A stretch of DNA of 64,000 bases from Enterobacter pseudoroggenkampii (GCF_026420145.1 NZ_JAPMLV010000001.1:1240001-1304000), one strand, 5' to 3'; shown: positions 51,652-61,749, counted from the first letter of the stretch. Numbers and translations: made by a program. Notes: generated by a model not told the origin, from the sequence alone.

Positions 51652-52866
51652 ATGAAGATTGTCGCAGCTGACGTGTTTGTTACCTGCCCGGGGCGGAACT
51701 TTGTCACCCTTAAAATCACCACCGATGAGGGGATTGTCGGTCTCGGTGACGCTACGCTAAACGGACGCGAGCTCTCCGTGGCCTCTTACCTGAAGGATCA
51801 CCTTTGCCCCCAGTTGATTGGCCGCGATGCGCACCGCATCGAAGACATCTGGCAGTTCTTTTATAAAGGCGCCTACTGGCGTCGCGGTCCGGTTACCATG
51901 TCGGCCATCTCCGCCGTGGATATGGCGCTGTGGGATATCAAAGCCAAAGCGGCCAACATGCCGCTCTACCAGCTGCTGGGCGGCGCCTCCCGGGAAGGGG
52001 TGATGGTCTACTGCCACACCACCGGGCACACCATTGACGACGTGCTGGAAGATTACGCCCGTCATAAAGAGATGGGCTTTAAGGCGATCCGCGTGCAGTG
52101 CGGCGTGCCGGGCATGAAAACCACCTACGGCATGGCCAAAGGGAAGGGGCTGGCCTACGAGCCTGCGACCAAAGGTGACTGGCCGGAAGAGCAGCTCTGG
52201 TCCACCGAAAAATACCTCGATTTCACGCCGAAGCTGTTCGACGCGGTGCGCAGTAAATTTGGCTTCAATGAGCATCTTCTGCACGACATGCACCACCGCC
52301 TGACGCCAATTGAAGCGGCGCGCTTCGGCAAGAGCATCGAAGCATTCCGCATGTTCTGGATGGAGGATCCAACGCCTGCGGAAAACCAGGCCTGCTTCCG
52401 CCTGATCCGCCAGCACACCGTCACCCCCATTGCGGTAGGCGAAGTGTTTAACAGCATCTGGGACTGCAAGCAGCTTATCGAAGAGCAGCTTATCGACTAT
52501 ATCCGCACCACCATTACCCACGCGGGCGGCATTACCGGCATGCGTCGCATCGCCGATTTTGCCTCGCTCTATCAGGTGCGTACCGGTTCACACGGTCCGT
52601 CGGATCTGTCGCCCGTTTGCCATGCCGCCGCGCTGCATTTCGACCTGTGGGTGCCGAACTTTGGCGTGCAGGAATACATGGGCTACTCCGAACAGATGCT
52701 GGAAGTCTTCCCGCACAACTGGCGCTTTGATAACGGCTATATGCATCCGGGCGATAAGCCGGGGCTGGGCATTGAGTTTGATGAAAAGCTGGCGGCGAAA
52801 TACCCCTACGATCCGGCCTATCTGCCGGTGGCCCGCCTTGAAGACGGCACGCTGTGGAACTGGTAA
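51652..52866 (+). CDS. rspA: Mannonate/gluconate dehydratase-family protein RspA
   Basis: A 404-residue enolase-superfamily enzyme; relatives dehydrate D-mannonate or D-gluconate, often slowly. The motifs [23 protein letters not shown] and [11 protein letters not shown] hold the metal ligands and acid/base residues. It starts the rspA-rspB-ydfJ-ydfI gene set, with rspB 14 bases downstream, and is probably repressed by RspR. Confidence 0.95.
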   Translation: MKIVAADVFVTCPGRNFVTLKITTDEGIVGLGDATLNGRELSVASYLKDHLCPQLIGRDAHRIEDIWQFFYKGAYWRRGPVTMSAISAVDMALWDIKAKAANMPLYQLLGGASREGVMVYCHTTGHTIDDVLEDYARHKEMGFKAIRVQCGVPGMKTTYGMAKGKGLAYEPATKGDWPEEQLWSTEKYLDFTPKLFDAVRSKFGFNEHLLHDMHHRLTPIEAARFGKSIEAFRMFWMEDPTPAENQACFRLIRQHTVTPIAVGEVFNSIWDCKQLIEEQLIDYIRTTITHAGGITGMRRIADFASLYQVRTGSHGPSDLSPVCHAAALHFDLWVPNFGVQEYMGYSEQMLEVFPHNWRFDNGYMHPGDKPGLGIEFDEKLAAKYPYDPAYLPVARLEDGTLWNW

Positions 52867-52880
52867 GCGAGGAGCAAACG

Positions 52881-53900
52881 ATGAAAAGCGTAGTGATTCA
52901 GCAGCCAAACCAACTGGTGATTGAAGAGCGGCCACGCCCGGAACCAGGCGCAGGCGAAGTCCGCGTGAAAATCACGCTGGCGGGTATCTGCGGGTCGGAC
53001 AGCCACATCTATCGCGGCCATAATCCTTTTGCGAAATACCCACGCACGATTGGCCACGAGTTCTTTGGCGTGATTGACGCCACAGGCGAAGGGGTTGACG
53101 CTGCCCGCCTGGGCCAGCGCGTCGCGGTTGACCCGGTGATCAGCTGCGGGCACTGCTACCCGTGCTCCGTGGGAAAACCGAACGTCTGCACCTCGCTGGT
53201 CGTGCTGGGGGTGCACCGTGATGGCGGCTTCAGTGAATATGCGGCAGTGCCCGCTCAAAATGCCTGGGCCATTCCGGATGACATTCCCGATCGACACGCC
53301 GTCATGGTTGAGCCCTTTACCATCGCCGCCAACGTAACGGGGCAGGCGAAACCGACGGAACAGGACGTCGCGCTGATTTACGGCGCTGGCCCGATGGGAC
53401 TGGTCACCGTGCAGGCGCTGAAAGGCGTCTATCAGGTGAAGCAGGTTATCGTGGTTGACCGCATAGACGAGCGCCTGGCGATGGCGCGGCGCAGCGGCGC
53501 GGATTGGGTCTTTAATAACGGCGAGCAGTCGCTGCAGGCCGCGCTGGAGGAAAAAGGCATCAAACCGACGTTAATCATTGATGCCGCCTGCCACCCATCT
53601 ATTTTGCAGGAAGCGATAACCCTGGCCTCTCCGGCGGCGCGCATCGTGCTGATGGGCTTTTCCAGCGAGCCTAGCCAGATTGTTCAGCAGGGCATTACCG
53701 GCAAAGAGCTGGCGATCTTCTCCTCGCGCCTGAATGCCAATAAATTCCCGGTCGTCATCGACTGGCTGAAGAGGGGGCTGATCGACCCGGAAAAACTGAT
53801 CACCCATACTTTTGACTATCACCACGTAACAGACGCCATCGAACTGTTTGAGAAAGATCAGCAGCAGTGCTGCAAAGTCTTACTCACGTTCGGCCAATAA
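52881..53900 (+). CDS. rspB: Zinc-type alcohol dehydrogenase RspB
   Basis: A 339-residue medium-chain dehydrogenase that probably oxidises a sugar acid or polyol. The catalytic-zinc region AGICGSDSHIYRG and GHEFFG, the structural-zinc cysteines SCGHCYPCSVGKPNVC, and the NAD loop YGAGPMGLVTVQA are visible. The ATG at 52881 follows GCGAGGAG. It is the second gene of the rsp operon. Confidence 0.94.
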   Translation: MKSVVIQQPNQLVIEERPRPEPGAGEVRVKITLAGICGSDSHIYRGHNPFAKYPRTIGHEFFGVIDATGEGVDAARLGQRVAVDPVISCGHCYPCSVGKPNVCTSLVVLGVHRDGGFSEYAAVPAQNAWAIPDDIPDRHAVMVEPFTIAANVTGQAKPTEQDVALIYGAGPMGLVTVQALKGVYQVKQVIVVDRIDERLAMARRSGADWVFNNGEQSLQAALEEKGIKPTLIIDAACHPSILQEAITLASPAARIVLMGFSSEPSQIVQQGITGKELAIFSSRLNANKFPVVIDWLKRGLIDPEKLITHTFDYHHVTDAIELFEKDQQQCCKVLLTFGQ

Positions 53901-53973
53901 TCATTTACGCGATTAAGAGCCTGCGCAGACAGGCTCTATGTGGTTCGCATCTTACCTTTCAGAGATAGCCATC

Positions 53974-55341
53974 ATGACACAAGTACAACCGCAACGATCC
54001 ACCGCCGATCTGGTGAAAGCCGCCGTTTCCGGCTGGCTTGGCACCGCTCTGGAGTTCATGGATTTTCAGCTTTACTCGCTGGGGGCCGCCCTGGTCTTCC
54101 ATGAGATCTTCTTCCCCGAACAGTCTGCCGCGATGGCGCTGATCCTGGCGATGGGGACCTACGGCGCAGGCTATATTGCGCGCATCGTCGGGGCCTTTAT
54201 CTTCGGCAGAATGGGCGACAGCATTGGCCGTAAGAAAGTGCTGTTTATCACCATCACTATGATGGGGATCTGCACCACGCTGATTGGCGTCCTGCCGACC
54301 TACGCGCAGATCGGGATTTTTGCCCCGGTTCTGCTGGTGACGCTGCGCATTATTCAGGGTCTGGGCGCCGGGGCTGAGATCTCCGGGGCGGGGACCATGC
54401 TGGCGGAGTACGCGCCGAAAGGGAAACGCGGCATCATCTCCTCGCTGGTGGCGATGGGCACTAATTGCGGGACGCTGAGCGCAACGGCGATCTGGGCCAT
54501 CATGTTCTTTGCCCTTGACCGTGAAGAGCTGCTCGCCTGGGGCTGGCGCGTGCCGTTCCTCGCCAGCGTCGTGGTGATGATCTTTGCCATCTGGTTGCGT
54601 ATGAACCTCAAGGAGAGCCCGGTCTTTGAGAAAGTGAACGATGCACAAACCGTGCAGCCGGACACGTCGCTCGGTTCAATGGTGAAAAGTAAATCCTTCT
54701 GGCTGGCGACCGGCCTGCGTTTCGGCCAGGCGGGCAACTCGGGTCTGATCCAGACGTTCCTCGCGGGCTATCTGGTCCAGACGCTGCTGTTCGATAAGGC
54801 CATCCCTACCGATGCGCTGATGATCAGCTCCATTCTCGGGTTTATCTCTATCCCGCTGCTGGGCTGGCTTTCCGATAAAGTGGGGCGCCGTCTGCCGTAC
54901 ATTATCCTCAATATCTCCGCCATTCTGCTCGCTTACCCGATGCTGTCGATCATCGTCGATAAGAGCTATGCGCCGGGGACGATCATGCTCTCTATCATCG
55001 TTATCCATAACTTCGCCGTTCTGGGGCTGTTCGCGCTGGAAAATATCACCATGGCGGAGATGTTTGGCTCGCGAAATCGCTTTACCCGTATGGCTATCTC
55101 GAAAGAGGCGGGCGGTCTGGTAGCTGTGGGCTTTGGTCCGGTACTGGCGGGGATCTTCTGCAATATGACCGGCTCCTGGTGGCCGATTGTTGCCATGCTG
55201 GTGGCCTATTCCATGATTGGGCTGCTCTCGGCGATCCTGATGCCGGAAGTGCGCGACCGTGATTTGAGCGCGGCGCAAGACGCAGCGGAGTCCTCACCAG
55301 AAGAGCGTGTGGGTTACGGTGCGATCTCCTCGCGGCGCTGA
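53974..55341 (+). CDS. ydfJ: MFS transporter YdfJ (intact)
   Basis: A 455-residue metabolite:H+ symporter-type MFS protein with 12 membrane segments and motif GRMGDSIGRKKVLFITITMMG. It probably imports the sugar acid processed by RspA/RspB/YdfI. The start at 53974 (MTQVQPQRSTADLVKAA) is chosen over an upstream ATG. In E. coli K-12 ydfJ is, as I recall, broken by the Qin prophage; here it is whole and between rspB and ydfI. Confidence 0.9.
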   Translation: MTQVQPQRSTADLVKAAVSGWLGTALEFMDFQLYSLGAALVFHEIFFPEQSAAMALILAMGTYGAGYIARIVGAFIFGRMGDSIGRKKVLFITITMMGICTTLIGVLPTYAQIGIFAPVLLVTLRIIQGLGAGAEISGAGTMLAEYAPKGKRGIISSLVAMGTNCGTLSATAIWAIMFFALDREELLAWGWRVPFLASVVVMIFAIWLRMNLKESPVFEKVNDAQTVQPDTSLGSMVKSKSFWLATGLRFGQAGNSGLIQTFLAGYLVQTLLFDKAIPTDALMISSILGFISIPLLGWLSDKVGRRLPYIILNISAILLAYPMLSIIVDKSYAPGTIMLSIIVIHNFAVLGLFALENITMAEMFGSRNRFTRMAISKEAGGLVAVGFGPVLAGIFCNMTGSWWPIVAMLVAYSMIGLLSAILMPEVRDRDLSAAQDAAESSPEERVGYGAISSRR

Positions 55342-55439
55342 CGGTTTATATCTTGAGCGACTTATCACACAACTTTATGTTTATGTCACACCACATGAGC
55401 AAAAGTTAATATAAATCAAAATCTCAAACGTCAGTATCA

Positions 55440-55452
55440 GTATGGTTGATGG
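55440..55452 (+). promoter_or_regulatory. Candidate RspR operator upstream of ydfI
   Basis: GTATGGTTGATGG matches the rspA-upstream GTATGGTAGTAGG at 10 of 13 positions. It is in the 220-base ydfJ-ydfI gap. Confidence 0.4.
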
Positions 55453-55501
55453 CAGTTATTTTTTTACCCCAACTGCCATTCTAGTTGGTGTAGTCAGCAG
55501 G

Positions 55502-55529
55502 CGCTGCCGCTTCAGAAGGAGCGGCAGCG
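55502..55529. repeat. 10-bp perfect hairpin before ydfI
   Basis: CGCTGCCGCT and AGCGGCAGCG pair perfectly around an 8-base loop, 32 bases before the ydfI start. It has no T-run, so it may tune ydfI expression within the leader. Confidence 0.65.
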
Positions 55530-55561
55530 AACCACAGCTTTCTAATTAACGAGTCTTAATC

Positions 55562-57025
55562 ATGGAAAATACCTTATTACAGGCCAACGCGACGCTGCCT
55601 CAGTACGATCGCGACAGCCTTAAAGCACGCATCGTTCATTTAGGCTTTGGCGCATTTCACCGGGCGCATCAGGCAGTGTATGCCGATATCCTCGCCGCTG
55701 AGCACGGCAGCGACTGGGGTTACTGTGAGGTTAACCTGATTGGCGGCGAGCAGCAGATTGCCGATCTGAACGCGCAGGATAATCTTTATACCGTGGCGGA
55801 GATGTCTGCCGATGCATGGACCTCCCGCGTGGTGGGCGTGGTCAAAAAGGCCCTCCATGCGCAGGTAGACGGGCTGGAGACGGTGCTGGCAGCGCTGTGT
55901 GAACCGCAGGTGGCGATTGTCTCGCTGACCATCACCGAGAAAGGGTACTGCCACTCACCAGCGACCGGGCAACTGATGCTCGATCATCCGTTTATCGTCG
56001 CCGACCTGCAAAACCCACACCAGCCGAAATCTGCGCCGGGTGTAATCGTGGAAGCGCTGGCGCGTCGCAAAGCGGCGGGTCTGCCGGCGTTTAGCGTGAT
56101 GTCCTGTGACAACATGCCGGAGAACGGCCACGTGATGCGCAATGTCACCTGCGCGTACGCCCGGGCGGTAGACGGTGAGCTGGCGGACTGGATCGAGGCT
56201 AACGTCACCTTCCCGTCAACCATGGTGGATCGCATCGTGCCCGCGGTCACCCCCGATACGCTGGATAAAATCGAACGGCTGACCGGCGTGCGCGATCCGG
56301 CGGCAGTAGCCTGTGAACCGTTCCGTCAGTGGGTGATCGAAGATAACTTTGTTGCGGGCCGTCCGGAATGGGAAAAAGCTGGCGCCGAGCTGGTGTCGGA
56401 CGTGATCCCGTTTGAAGAGATGAAGCTGCGCATGCTCAACGGCAGCCACTCGTTCCTGGCGTATCTGGGCTATCTGGCCGGATACCAGCATATCAACGAC
56501 TGTATGGAAGATGAGAACTACCGCCTCGCCGCGCACGCGCTGATGCTTGACGAGCAGGCGCCTACGCTGAAGGTCAAAGGCGTTGATTTAGGACGCTATG
56601 CCGATCTCCTGATTGCCCGCTACAGCAACCCGGCTCTGCGCCATCGGACATGGCAAATTGCGATGGACGGCAGCCAGAAGCTCCCGCAGCGTATGCTGGA
56701 CTCCGTGCGCTGGCATCTTGTGCATCAGAAACCTTTCCCACTTCTGGCGCTGGGCGTGGCAGGGTGGATGCGCTATGTCGGCGGCGTGGACGAGCAGGGT
56801 AATGCGATTGACGTGAGCGATCCGCAGCTGGCGGTGATTCAGGCGGCGGTGAAGGGCAGTGCGGAAGGGGAAAGCCGGGTCAAGGCGCTGCTCGGTATCG
56901 AGGCCATCTTCGGTAAAGAGTTACCGCGTGAAGCAGGCTTTGTTGATGCGGTGATGAAGGCATACCAGACGCTGCTGCAACAGGGCGCGAAAGCGACCGT
57001 GGCCCAGTACGTCTCTCAACGGTAA
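55562..57025 (+). CDS. ydfI: Mannitol dehydrogenase-family oxidoreductase YdfI
   Basis: A 487-residue long-chain polyol dehydrogenase, the family of UxuB and mannitol dehydrogenase; YdfI is annotated as a D-mannonate oxidoreductase. The N-terminal NAD domain starts [17 protein letters not shown], and the catalytic region includes [22 protein letters not shown] (Lys/Asn/His). With RspA as a mannonate dehydratase-type enzyme the set would process hexonates. It ends at an unusual UUCG hairpin. Confidence 0.93.
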   Translation: MENTLLQANATLPQYDRDSLKARIVHLGFGAFHRAHQAVYADILAAEHGSDWGYCEVNLIGGEQQIADLNAQDNLYTVAEMSADAWTSRVVGVVKKALHAQVDGLETVLAALCEPQVAIVSLTITEKGYCHSPATGQLMLDHPFIVADLQNPHQPKSAPGVIVEALARRKAAGLPAFSVMSCDNMPENGHVMRNVTCAYARAVDGELADWIEANVTFPSTMVDRIVPAVTPDTLDKIERLTGVRDPAAVACEPFRQWVIEDNFVAGRPEWEKAGAELVSDVIPFEEMKLRMLNGSHSFLAYLGYLAGYQHINDCMEDENYRLAAHALMLDEQAPTLKVKGVDLGRYADLLIARYSNPALRHRTWQIAMDGSQKLPQRMLDSVRWHLVHQKPFPLLALGVAGWMRYVGGVDEQGNAIDVSDPQLAVIQAAVKGSAEGESRVKALLGIEAIFGKELPREAGFVDAVMKAYQTLLQQGAKATVAQYVSQR

Positions 57026-57031
57026 TTCAGC

Positions 57032-57057
57032 ACATGCCGCCGTTCGCGGCGGCATGT
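57032..57057. terminator. 11-bp UUCG-capped hairpin between ydfI and ydfZ
   Basis: ACATGCCGCCG-TTCG-CGGCGGCATGT is a perfect palindromic stem with an extra-stable UUCG loop. There is no T-run, but its site between convergent gene ends suggests a terminator or 3'-end stabiliser for both. Confidence 0.7.
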
Positions 57058-57068
57058 CTGCGCACAGC

Positions 57069-57272
57069 TTAGTGCATCCCCAGGCGAATCAGCTCAATCG
57101 GCTCGAACTTACCTTCGCATCCTTCCACTTCAACCGTTTTGCTGCGGCGCACCTGCGCGGCATCCAGCCCGTCGCTGTGGATCGCTTTAATCACGCCAGT
57201 TTTGCCCGTGCCGCTAATCATGACGCGGCTGCCGGTGGTGATTGCATTGCGGTTACGGTCGTATGTCATCAT
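57069..57272 (-). CDS. ydfZ: YdfZ, small putative selenium-associated protein
   Basis: A 67-residue cytosolic protein ([20 protein letters not shown]; one Cys in [12 protein letters not shown]) that matches E. coli YdfZ, reported to bind selenium and to be induced anaerobically. GGAG lies eight bases before the ATG. A well-placed FNR site upstream agrees with anaerobic control. Confidence 0.92.
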   Translation of the reverse strand: MMTYDRNRNAITTGSRVMISGTGKTGVIKAIHSDGLDAAQVRRSKTVEVEGCEGKFEPIELIRLGMH

Positions 57273-57559
57273 GGTATTTTCTCCTCTCTAACCTGTTCGT
57301 TACGGCGCTATTTCAGGGTTGCCGTTCACGGAGCATATAAATACGCCTGTCTGCATCACATGTTTTTGTTTTTGATCAAACTCACACTTTTTTCTTTATT
57401 GTGCCGGGCGCTGACGATTCACGACAGCAATTTACAAAGCAGACCGTTATTTTCATTAATTGATAGTTTCGGAAGGGTAGCGTTGAGGGTTGGTTTATAT
57501 TCCCGGTGCCATTCTGGGTACAGGAAATAACCCTTTCATCGGAATAAGGAGTCAGGCTT
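57273..57559. other. ydfZ-usp divergent intergenic region (287 bp)
   Basis: Besides the ydfZ FNR promoter this gap must hold the promoter of the universal stress gene. The FNR dyad could serve both directions; E. coli uspF-like genes are also anaerobically linked in some species, but this is inference. Confidence 0.45.
57337..57379 (-). promoter_or_regulatory. FNR-activated promoter of ydfZ
   Basis: On this palindromic region TTGTTTTTGATCAA (57366-57379) matches TTGAT-N4-ATCAA at 9 of 10. A TATTTAT -10 lies at 57343-57337 on the minus strand, so the site centre is about 41.5 bases from the inferred start, the class II FNR geometry. Confidence 0.65.
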
Positions 57560-57991
57560 ATGTATAAGAAGATTTTGATGCCTGTTGATGTGTTTGAAAT
57601 GGATTTGAGCGACAAAGCGGTTCGCCACGCGGCAAACCTTGCGAAGGCAGAAGGCGCCTCGATTACCCTGGTCAATATTCTGCCGGCCAGCAGTCGGTCC
57701 CTGCTGCGCGGATTTAACGCCGATATTAAAAAGTTCGAAGAATATATGACTGAAGAATCCGGGAAGAAAATGAACGCGTTAAAAAGACTGTTCGATATCT
57801 CGCCGGAGAAAATTGACACCCTGGTTCTCTTTGGCAACGTCCGCGATGAAATTATCAGGCTGAGCAAGGAAGGGGAATATGACGTGATTGTCATCGGGTC
57901 GAAAAATCCGGGCATCACTACCCATCTTCTGGGATCAAATGCGGAATCTATCCTGCGCTACGCCACAATTCCGGTGTTAGTCGTTCGCTAA
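57560..57991 (+). CDS. Universal stress protein, UspF/UspG-like
   Basis: A 143-residue Usp-domain protein: MYKKILMPVDVFEMDLSDKAVRHAANLAK at the start and the ATP-binding loop VIGSKNPGITTHLLGSNAESIL near the end (G-2x-G-9x-G-S/T pattern). It is cytosolic and probably binds ATP. Which E. coli Usp paralogue it corresponds to is uncertain. AAGGAG precedes the start. Confidence 0.9.
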   Translation: MYKKILMPVDVFEMDLSDKAVRHAANLAKAEGASITLVNILPASSRSLLRGFNADIKKFEEYMTEESGKKMNALKRLFDISPEKIDTLVLFGNVRDEIIRLSKEGEYDVIVIGSKNPGITTHLLGSNAESILRYATIPVLVVR

Positions 57992-58024
57992 ACCCATCGC
58001 CGCACCCGAAAGGGGCGGCGAATA

Positions 58025-58711
58025 TCACTCTTCGCTAAACCACTCGCTATTTTCCTGACGAATCAGCTGCACGGATTCGCTGATTTCCTGCAGATGCAGC
58101 GTCATCGCTTTTTCCACAGCGTCCGCATCGCGTTTTTCCAGCGCGCTGAAAATATCATGATGCTGTCGGAGCAACATTTCCGGCGGGGAGACGTGATCGA
58201 GGCTCATGTAGCGCACGCGGTCGATGGTGGCCTTGATGTTCTCGATGGTGTCCCATGCAAGCTGACAATCGGCAATCTGCGCCAGTTTCTGGTGAAATTC
58301 ATCATCAAGCTGGAAGAAGTCATTCAGCTGCTTACGGTCAATCGCAATCCGCTGCTGATGCAGGTTCTGCTCCAGCAGGTAACACTGGTTGTCGTTGATG
58401 AGCGTTGCGGCACGGCGCGCCACCGCGCACTCAATGGCCTGGCGAACGAAACAGCCGTTGCGCACCTGAGAGAGTGAAATTTTGTTCACGTAGCTGCCGC
58501 GCTGCGGGCGGATCTGAATTAGACCGTTTTCCGCAAGCTTAATAAACGCTTCACGCACCGGCTGCCGGGAAACGTCAAACCGCACGGAGACCTCTTTTTC
58601 TGAAAGCGGCGTTCCCGGTGGGATCAGGCAATGGACAATATCACGTCGCAAAATGCGATAGATTTGCTGGTTTACGGGCTGGGTGGGATTGAGTTGCGAT
58701 TCAGCGGCCAT
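58025..58711 (-). CDS. rspR: GntR-family regulator RspR (YdfH)
   Basis: A 228-residue FadR-subfamily GntR regulator: N-terminal winged helix (about 15-85, [33 protein letters not shown]) and C-terminal all-helical FCD ligand-binding domain with metal-binding-type His/Asp. In E. coli RspR represses rspAB. Here it lies 4.6 kb from rspA, beyond ydfI and ydfZ. A motif shared with the rspA upstream region precedes it, suggesting autoregulation. Confidence 0.9.
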   Translation of the reverse strand: MAAESQLNPTQPVNQQIYRILRRDIVHCLIPPGTPLSEKEVSVRFDVSRQPVREAFIKLAENGLIQIRPQRGSYVNKISLSQVRNGCFVRQAIECAVARRAATLINDNQCYLLEQNLHQQRIAIDRKQLNDFFQLDDEFHQKLAQIADCQLAWDTIENIKATIDRVRYMSLDHVSPPEMLLRQHHDIFSALEKRDADAVEKAMTLHLQEISESVQLIRQENSEWFSEE

Positions 58712-58744
58712 GAGTTGTCATTTCTCAGAGAGTTAGCCCGAACA

Positions 58745-58753
58745 TACTACCAT
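58745..58753. promoter_or_regulatory. Candidate RspR autoregulatory site
   Basis: TACTACCAT on the plus strand is the reverse complement of ATGGTAGTA in the rspA upstream site. It lies 34 bases before the rspR start. Confidence 0.4.
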
Positions 58754-58802
58754 TCTTTTATAACCCGAAACAGACCCGGCCCGCAGGCCGGGAAGGGCAG
58801 CG

Positions 58803-59549
58803 TTAGCCACGATGGACGCTAAGTCCGGCAAAACTCTGGCTGACCGGCATCATTTCTACGGTATTGATGTTGACGTGTTTTGGCAGCGTCGCCACCCACC
58901 AGACCGTTTCGGTGACATCTTCCGGCGTCAGGGCGTTCGCGTTTTCATAGGTTTTGTCTGCTTTCGCGTCATCGCCTTTGAAACGCACATTGGAAAACTC
59001 GGTGCCACCCACCAGGCCCGGCTCGATGTCGGTGACGCGAATGGCGGTGCCGTGCAGATCGGTCCGCAGGTTAAGGCTGAACTGGCGCACAAACGCTTTC
59101 GTCGCCCCGTAGACGTTACCGCCTGCATAGGGCCAGCTTCCGGCGGTGGAGCCGATATTGATAATGTGGCCATGATTGCGCTCGACCATGCCCGGCAGCA
59201 CTGCGCGGGTCATATAGACCAGCCCTTTGTTGTTGGTGTCGATCATGTTTTCCCAGTCTTCCACGCTGGCTTTGTGGGCAGGCTCCATGCCCAGCGCCAG
59301 ACCGGCATTGTTGACCAGCACGTCGATAGCGCGCCATTCTGCTGGCAGATTCGCAATCATCTCTTCGATCGCCGCGCGGTTACGCACGTCCAGCTGCGCG
59401 GTCAGGATGCTGTCGCCTAGTTCGTCTTTGAGCTCCTGTAAACGCTCCTGACGGCGGCCGGTCGCAATAACCTTGTGCCCGTTGGCGACGAAGCGACGCG
59501 TGATGCTTTCACCAAAACCTGCCGTTGCCCCGGTAACTAAAATAATCAT
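58803..59549 (-). CDS. ydfG: NADP-dependent 3-hydroxy acid dehydrogenase YdfG
   Basis: YdfG is a classical short-chain dehydrogenase that oxidises L-allo-threonine, serine and 3-hydroxy acids, and reduces malonic semialdehyde. The 248-residue protein shows TGATAGFGE (7-14), NNAG (80-83), catalytic Ser134 and Tyr147-x3-Lys151 (YGATK). The start at 59549 gives MIILVTGATAGFGE as in E. coli; an ATG five codons upstream is less likely. Confidence 0.95.
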   Translation of the reverse strand: MIILVTGATAGFGESITRRFVANGHKVIATGRRQERLQELKDELGDSILTAQLDVRNRAAIEEMIANLPAEWRAIDVLVNNAGLALGMEPAHKASVEDWENMIDTNNKGLVYMTRAVLPGMVERNHGHIINIGSTAGSWPYAGGNVYGATKAFVRQFSLNLRTDLHGTAIRVTDIEPGLVGGTEFSNVRFKGDDAKADKTYENANALTPEDVTETVWWVATLPKHVNINTVEMMPVSQSFAGLSVHRG

Positions 59550-59691
59550 CTCACTGTTCCTCAACGCTTTTTGTGTTGTACTAACATAGCACGGCCGCAG
59601 AGGGTGCGTTAAGGCAACATTTGTATGACAGCGTTGCAGGGGATGGCGGCCTGGCCTACTCTGGGAGGATACCCGTACTCAGGAGCGAAAG

Positions 59692-61725
59692 ATGACGGCC
59701 ACGAATCCCTTTTTCAACATCAGCCTGTTGCCTTACCAGGCCCCCCATTTTGATGAGATCAACGACAGCCACTATCGTCCGGCCTTCGATGAAGCCCTTC
59801 GCCAGAAGCGGGCGGACATTGACGCGATTGTCGCTCAGGCCGCTGCGCCTGACTTCGCTAACACCGTGCTGGCGCTGGAGAAAAGCGGCGCTTTGCTCCA
59901 GCGCGTCAGCAGCGTGTTCTTCGCCATGACTTCCGCGCACACCAATCCGTATTTACAGGAGCTCGAGGAACAGTTCTCCACCGAGCTTGCCGCGCTGGCA
60001 AACGATATCTGGCTGAATGACGTACTGTTTGCCCGCGTGGAGAGCGTCTGGCAGGACCGTGCCGTGCTGGACGCTGAATCCCGTCGTCTGGTCGAGGAGA
60101 CGTATCAGCGGTTTATTCTGGCCGGCGCGCGTCTGAATGAGACAGAAAAGGCCGAGCTAAAGGCGTTGAATACCGAGGCGGCCTCCCTGACCAGCCAGTT
60201 TAACCAGCGTCTGCTGGCTGCCGATAAAATGGGTGGGCTGGTGGTGGATTACGCGCACCAGCTTGACGGGCTAAGCGCCGGTGAGATTGCTGATGCGGCG
60301 CAGGCTGCCGCGGAGCGAGGGCTAAACGATCGCTGGCTGATCCCGCTTTTGAACACCACCCAGCAGCCCGCGCTTTCCGCGCTGCGCAATCGTCAGACGC
60401 GCGAAAACCTCTTCAACGCAGGCTGGACGCGTACCCAGAAAGGGGATGAAAACGATACTCGCGCGCTGATCCTGCGTCTGACGGCGCTACGTGCGCGACA
60501 GGCCCGTCTGCTGGGCTTTGAGGATTACGCCAGCTGGAGCATCGCCGATCAGATGGCGAAAACCCCGGCCGCCGCGCTGGAATTTATGCGCGGCATTGTG
60601 CCTGCCGCCCGCGCCCGCGCGGAACGCGAGCAGGCCGACATTCAGAACGTTATCGACGATGAGCAGGGCGGTTTCACCGTGGAGGCCTGGGACTGGGCCT
60701 TTTATGCGGAGCGCGTGCGCCAGGCAAAATATGCCCTTGATGAGTCGCAGATCAGGCCCTACTTTGCGCTCAATACCGTGCTGCAGGATGGCGTATTCTG
60801 GGCAGCCAGCCAGCTGTTTGGCATTCGCTTCGTCGAACGCTTCGATATCCCGGTGTACCACCCGGACGTCCGCGTATGGGAAATTTTCGACCATACCGGT
60901 GAGGGCATGGCGCTGTTTTACGGTGACTTCTTTGCCCGTGATTCCAAGCAGGGCGGGGCATGGATGGGGAATTTCGTCGAGCAATCCTTCGAGTTTGCTG
61001 CCCGTCCGGTGATCTACAACGTCTGTAACTACCAAAAACCGGCGAATGGCGGTGTCGCGCTTCTCTCCTGGGATGACGTGATAACCCTGTTCCACGAGTT
61101 TGGCCATACGCTGCACGGTCTCTTTGCCAGCCAGCGGTTCGCCACGCTTTCCGGCACCAATACGCCGCGTGATTTTGTTGAGTTCCCGTCGCAAATCAAC
61201 GAGCACTGGGCCAGCCATCCACCGGTGTTTACCCATTATGCGCGCCATTACGAAACCGGTGAGCCGATGCCGGACGCGCTGCGGGAAAGCATGCTCAACG
61301 CGACCCATTTCAACAAGGGTTATGATATGACGGAGCTGCTGGCTGCCGCGCTGCTGGACATGAACTGGCACGGCATCAGTGAGGCCGTTTCGAGCGTAGA
61401 CGCATTTGAAGCGGCAGCCCTGAAAAAAGAGGGACTGGATCTGCCCGCCGTACCGCCGCGCTATCGCAGCAGCTATTTTGCCCATATTTTTGGCGGCGGC
61501 TACGCGGCGGGATATTACGCCTATCTCTGGACGCAGATGCTCGCTGATGATGGCTATCAGTGGTTTGTTGAACAGGGCGGCCTGACCCGTGAAAACGGGC
61601 AAAAATTCCGCGAGGCGATTTTGTCCCGCGGGAACAGCACGGATTTAGCTGAGCTGTATCGCACCTGGCGCGGGCACGATCCGAAGATTGAGCCGATGCT
61701 GGAGAATCGCGGGCTGAGCGAATAG
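59692..61725 (+). CDS. dcp: Dipeptidyl carboxypeptidase Dcp
   Basis: Dcp is an M3-family zinc metallopeptidase that removes C-terminal dipeptides from short peptides. The 677-residue protein has the zinc motif HEFGH at residues 468-472 and the downstream conserved FVEFPSQINEHWASHP. It is divergent from ydfG, as in E. coli, and followed by a clear terminator. Confidence 0.96.
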   Translation: MTATNPFFNISLLPYQAPHFDEINDSHYRPAFDEALRQKRADIDAIVAQAAAPDFANTVLALEKSGALLQRVSSVFFAMTSAHTNPYLQELEEQFSTELAALANDIWLNDVLFARVESVWQDRAVLDAESRRLVEETYQRFILAGARLNETEKAELKALNTEAASLTSQFNQRLLAADKMGGLVVDYAHQLDGLSAGEIADAAQAAAERGLNDRWLIPLLNTTQQPALSALRNRQTRENLFNAGWTRTQKGDENDTRALILRLTALRARQARLLGFEDYASWSIADQMAKTPAAALEFMRGIVPAARARAEREQADIQNVIDDEQGGFTVEAWDWAFYAERVRQAKYALDESQIRPYFALNTVLQDGVFWAASQLFGIRFVERFDIPVYHPDVRVWEIFDHTGEGMALFYGDFFARDSKQGGAWMGNFVEQSFEFAARPVIYNVCNYQKPANGGVALLSWDDVITLFHEFGHTLHGLFASQRFATLSGTNTPRDFVEFPSQINEHWASHPPVFTHYARHYETGEPMPDALRESMLNATHFNKGYDMTELLAAALLDMNWHGISEAVSSVDAFEAAALKKEGLDLPAVPPRYRSSYFAHIFGGGYAAGYYAYLWTQMLADDGYQWFVEQGGLTRENGQKFREAILSRGNSTDLAELYRTWRGHDPKIEPMLENRGLSE

Positions 61726-61749
61726 AGTCAGTCTCATCAGAAAAAAAGA

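Noticed and set aside
60487..61602. A 371-codon minus-strand frame opposite dcp
   Set aside because: Shadow of the Dcp gene, whose HEFGH motif and neighbours are unambiguous.
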